Of a DNA stretch of 7,559 nt, positions 6,921 through 7,559 are shown in pieces (position 1 is the stretch's first letter; every line of letters starts with the position of its first letter). Under the pieces are notes generated by a model, which was not told the DNA's origin, did not search any database, and worked only from the letters and a program-made list of their open reading frames with translations. Source of the DNA: Bacteroidota bacterium (lineage in GTDB: Bacteria > Bacteroidota > Bacteroidia > Flavobacteriales > Flavobacteriaceae); the NCBI GenBank assembly GCA_023427845.1, contig JAEYZX010000203.1:1-7559 (forward strand), read 5' to 3'. The translations under genes and the position numbers were made by a program.

Positions 6921-7559
6921 TTAAATCTTAAAAAGTTTTTCGCCTCTTCCCGACAACGCATATATCGGCGAAGCAATCAGTATGATTTTGGCGATTTCGC
7001 GCCTGTACTTTGTCTGGCCGAACGATTGCACAAGATAACCCAAAATCACAAATGCAAGTTTATAATATCGGTATTGCAACGCTTGTCGAAGCGCAGTAAA
7101 AATATATTTCAGCAGGCCTTTTTCGTTTTTCGGTGTGCGCATTTGCTTTTCGGTCAGCAGTTCCATAATGATTTTGCGGGAATGGAACGTCGAAAAGCTT
7201 TTGCTTACTGAAACAATTTTACCTGTCCGCTGTTGATGCTCGCGAACAAGGCACGTTGGTTTCTCGATAATTTTATATGTTATATCGTCGAGCAACCGCG
7301 AAAGATGAAAGGTCCATTCCTGCGAACTCGCCAGCTTTTCACGAAACGGTTTTGCGGGAATGCTGTTGCGATCCCACGTTACACAGTTTATGGGCCAAAG
7401 CACCTGGTTATAAATCATCTCTGTAACGATATCGTATTTTGGGCATATAGAATCCCATTTTCTGACGATATTCTGCGTATTTCCCTGAAAAACCTCCGCA
7501 CTTGTTACAATCGCGTCACAATGCGAATGCGAATGTTGATGCATATGCACGGCCAGATG
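6921..7559 (-). CDS. C-terminal part of a family 2 glycosyltransferase (5' end beyond the window)
   Basis: The frame is open to the right edge, giving 212 residues. A GTG at 7550 could be read as a start, but the protein there begins in the middle of a domain. The frame continues upstream as His-Leu-Ala, and the nucleotide-binding and DxD region expected in the first ~100 residues is absent. I therefore treat it as truncated by the window. What remains resembles the second half of a GT2 enzyme: a CDAIVTSAEVF strand (14-24 of the visible part), the acceptor-side WPINCVTWDR (55-64), the SSQEWTFHLSRLL helix (78-90) whose Glu is at the place of the usual ED catalytic base, and an LVREHQQRTG segment. 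The last ~60 residues are basic and hydrophobic (for example LAFVILGYLVQSFG), possibly a membrane-associated tail. A run of alternating histidines, HMHQHSHSH, lies near the edge. The gene ends two bases before the GT4 start. The GT2 call is moderately firm; donor and acceptor are unknown. Confidence 0.75.
   Translation of the reverse strand, partial: HLAVHMHQHSHSHCDAIVTSAEVFQGNTQNIVRKWDSICPKYDIVTEMIYNQVLWPINCVTWDRNSIPAKPFREKLASSQEWTFHLSRLLDDITYKIIEKPTCLVREHQQRTGKIVSVSKSFSTFHSRKIIMELLTEKQMRTPKNEKGLLKYIFTALRQALQYRYYKLAFVILGYLVQSFGQTKYRREIAKIILIASPIYALSGRGEKLFKI

Larger units (their letters stand above)
1..7559 (-). other. Single leftward polysaccharide operon segment
   Basis: All eight genes are on the minus strand. 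The junctions, in order of transcription, are a 2-base gap, a 9-base gap, a 1-base overlap, a 32-base gap, a 4-base overlap (ATGA), a 1-base overlap (TGATG) and a 17-base overlap. No hairpin followed by a T-run, and no recognisable promoter, is seen in any junction, including the 32-base gap at 3714-3745. This supports one transcript with both ends outside the window. Functional content agrees: assembly and decoration genes first, then the nonulosonic acid precursor genes. Confidence 0.8.

Noticed and set aside
6921..7550. Reading the right-edge gene as a complete small protein starting with GTG at 7550
   Set aside because: The frame stays open to the edge and the protein lacks the N-terminal half expected of a GT2 enzyme, so truncation by the window is more likely than a small His-rich protein.
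1..7559. Mobile elements, tRNA or rRNA genes, CRISPR repeats
   Set aside because: Coding sequence fills the window and no transposase, integrase, inverted-repeat ends, RNA gene or regularly spaced repeats were seen on either strand.

Overview
The window is a slice through a leftward-transcribed (minus strand) surface-polysaccharide gene cluster, either LPS O-antigen or capsule. Eight genes occupy essentially every base. In order of transcription, from the right end to the left, they are: the C-terminal part of a family 2 glycosyltransferase (cut by the right edge), a GT4 glycosyltransferase, a complete GT2 glycosyltransferase, a membrane acyltransferase-3 (OafA type), neuB, neuC, neuA, and a D-isomer-specific 2-hydroxyacid dehydrogenase (cut by the left edge). 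There is no gene-free stretch above 32 bases. I see no RNA gene, mobile element, CRISPR array, promoter or terminator.

The genes fall into two modules. At 3746-7559 are the assembly and decoration genes: three glycosyltransferases to build a repeat unit and one membrane O-acyltransferase to modify it. At 848-3713 is the precursor module for a nonulosonic (sialic-acid-like) sugar. NeuC releases a 2-epimerised N-acetylhexosamine from its nucleotide sugar, NeuB condenses that with phosphoenolpyruvate, and NeuA activates the product as a CMP sugar. These three genes overlap by 1-4 bases and are very likely translationally coupled. A 2-hydroxyacid dehydrogenase with an intact catalytic triad overlaps the end of neuA by 17 bases. 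It is the least expected member and the best lead in the window, because nonulosonic acids are themselves 2-keto acids.

The organism cannot be named from the sequence. The cluster type implies a bacterium with a surface glycan, probably Gram-negative. Base composition is moderate, a little below half G+C by eye. Almost none of the seven visible start codons has a Shine-Dalgarno sequence at a normal distance, and several are preceded by A/T-rich sequence. That fits Bacteroidota or related FCB-group bacteria better than Proteobacteria or Firmicutes, but it is only an inference. The exact sugar (N-acetylneuraminic, legionaminic or other) is not settled, because genes for nucleotide-sugar modification are not in view.
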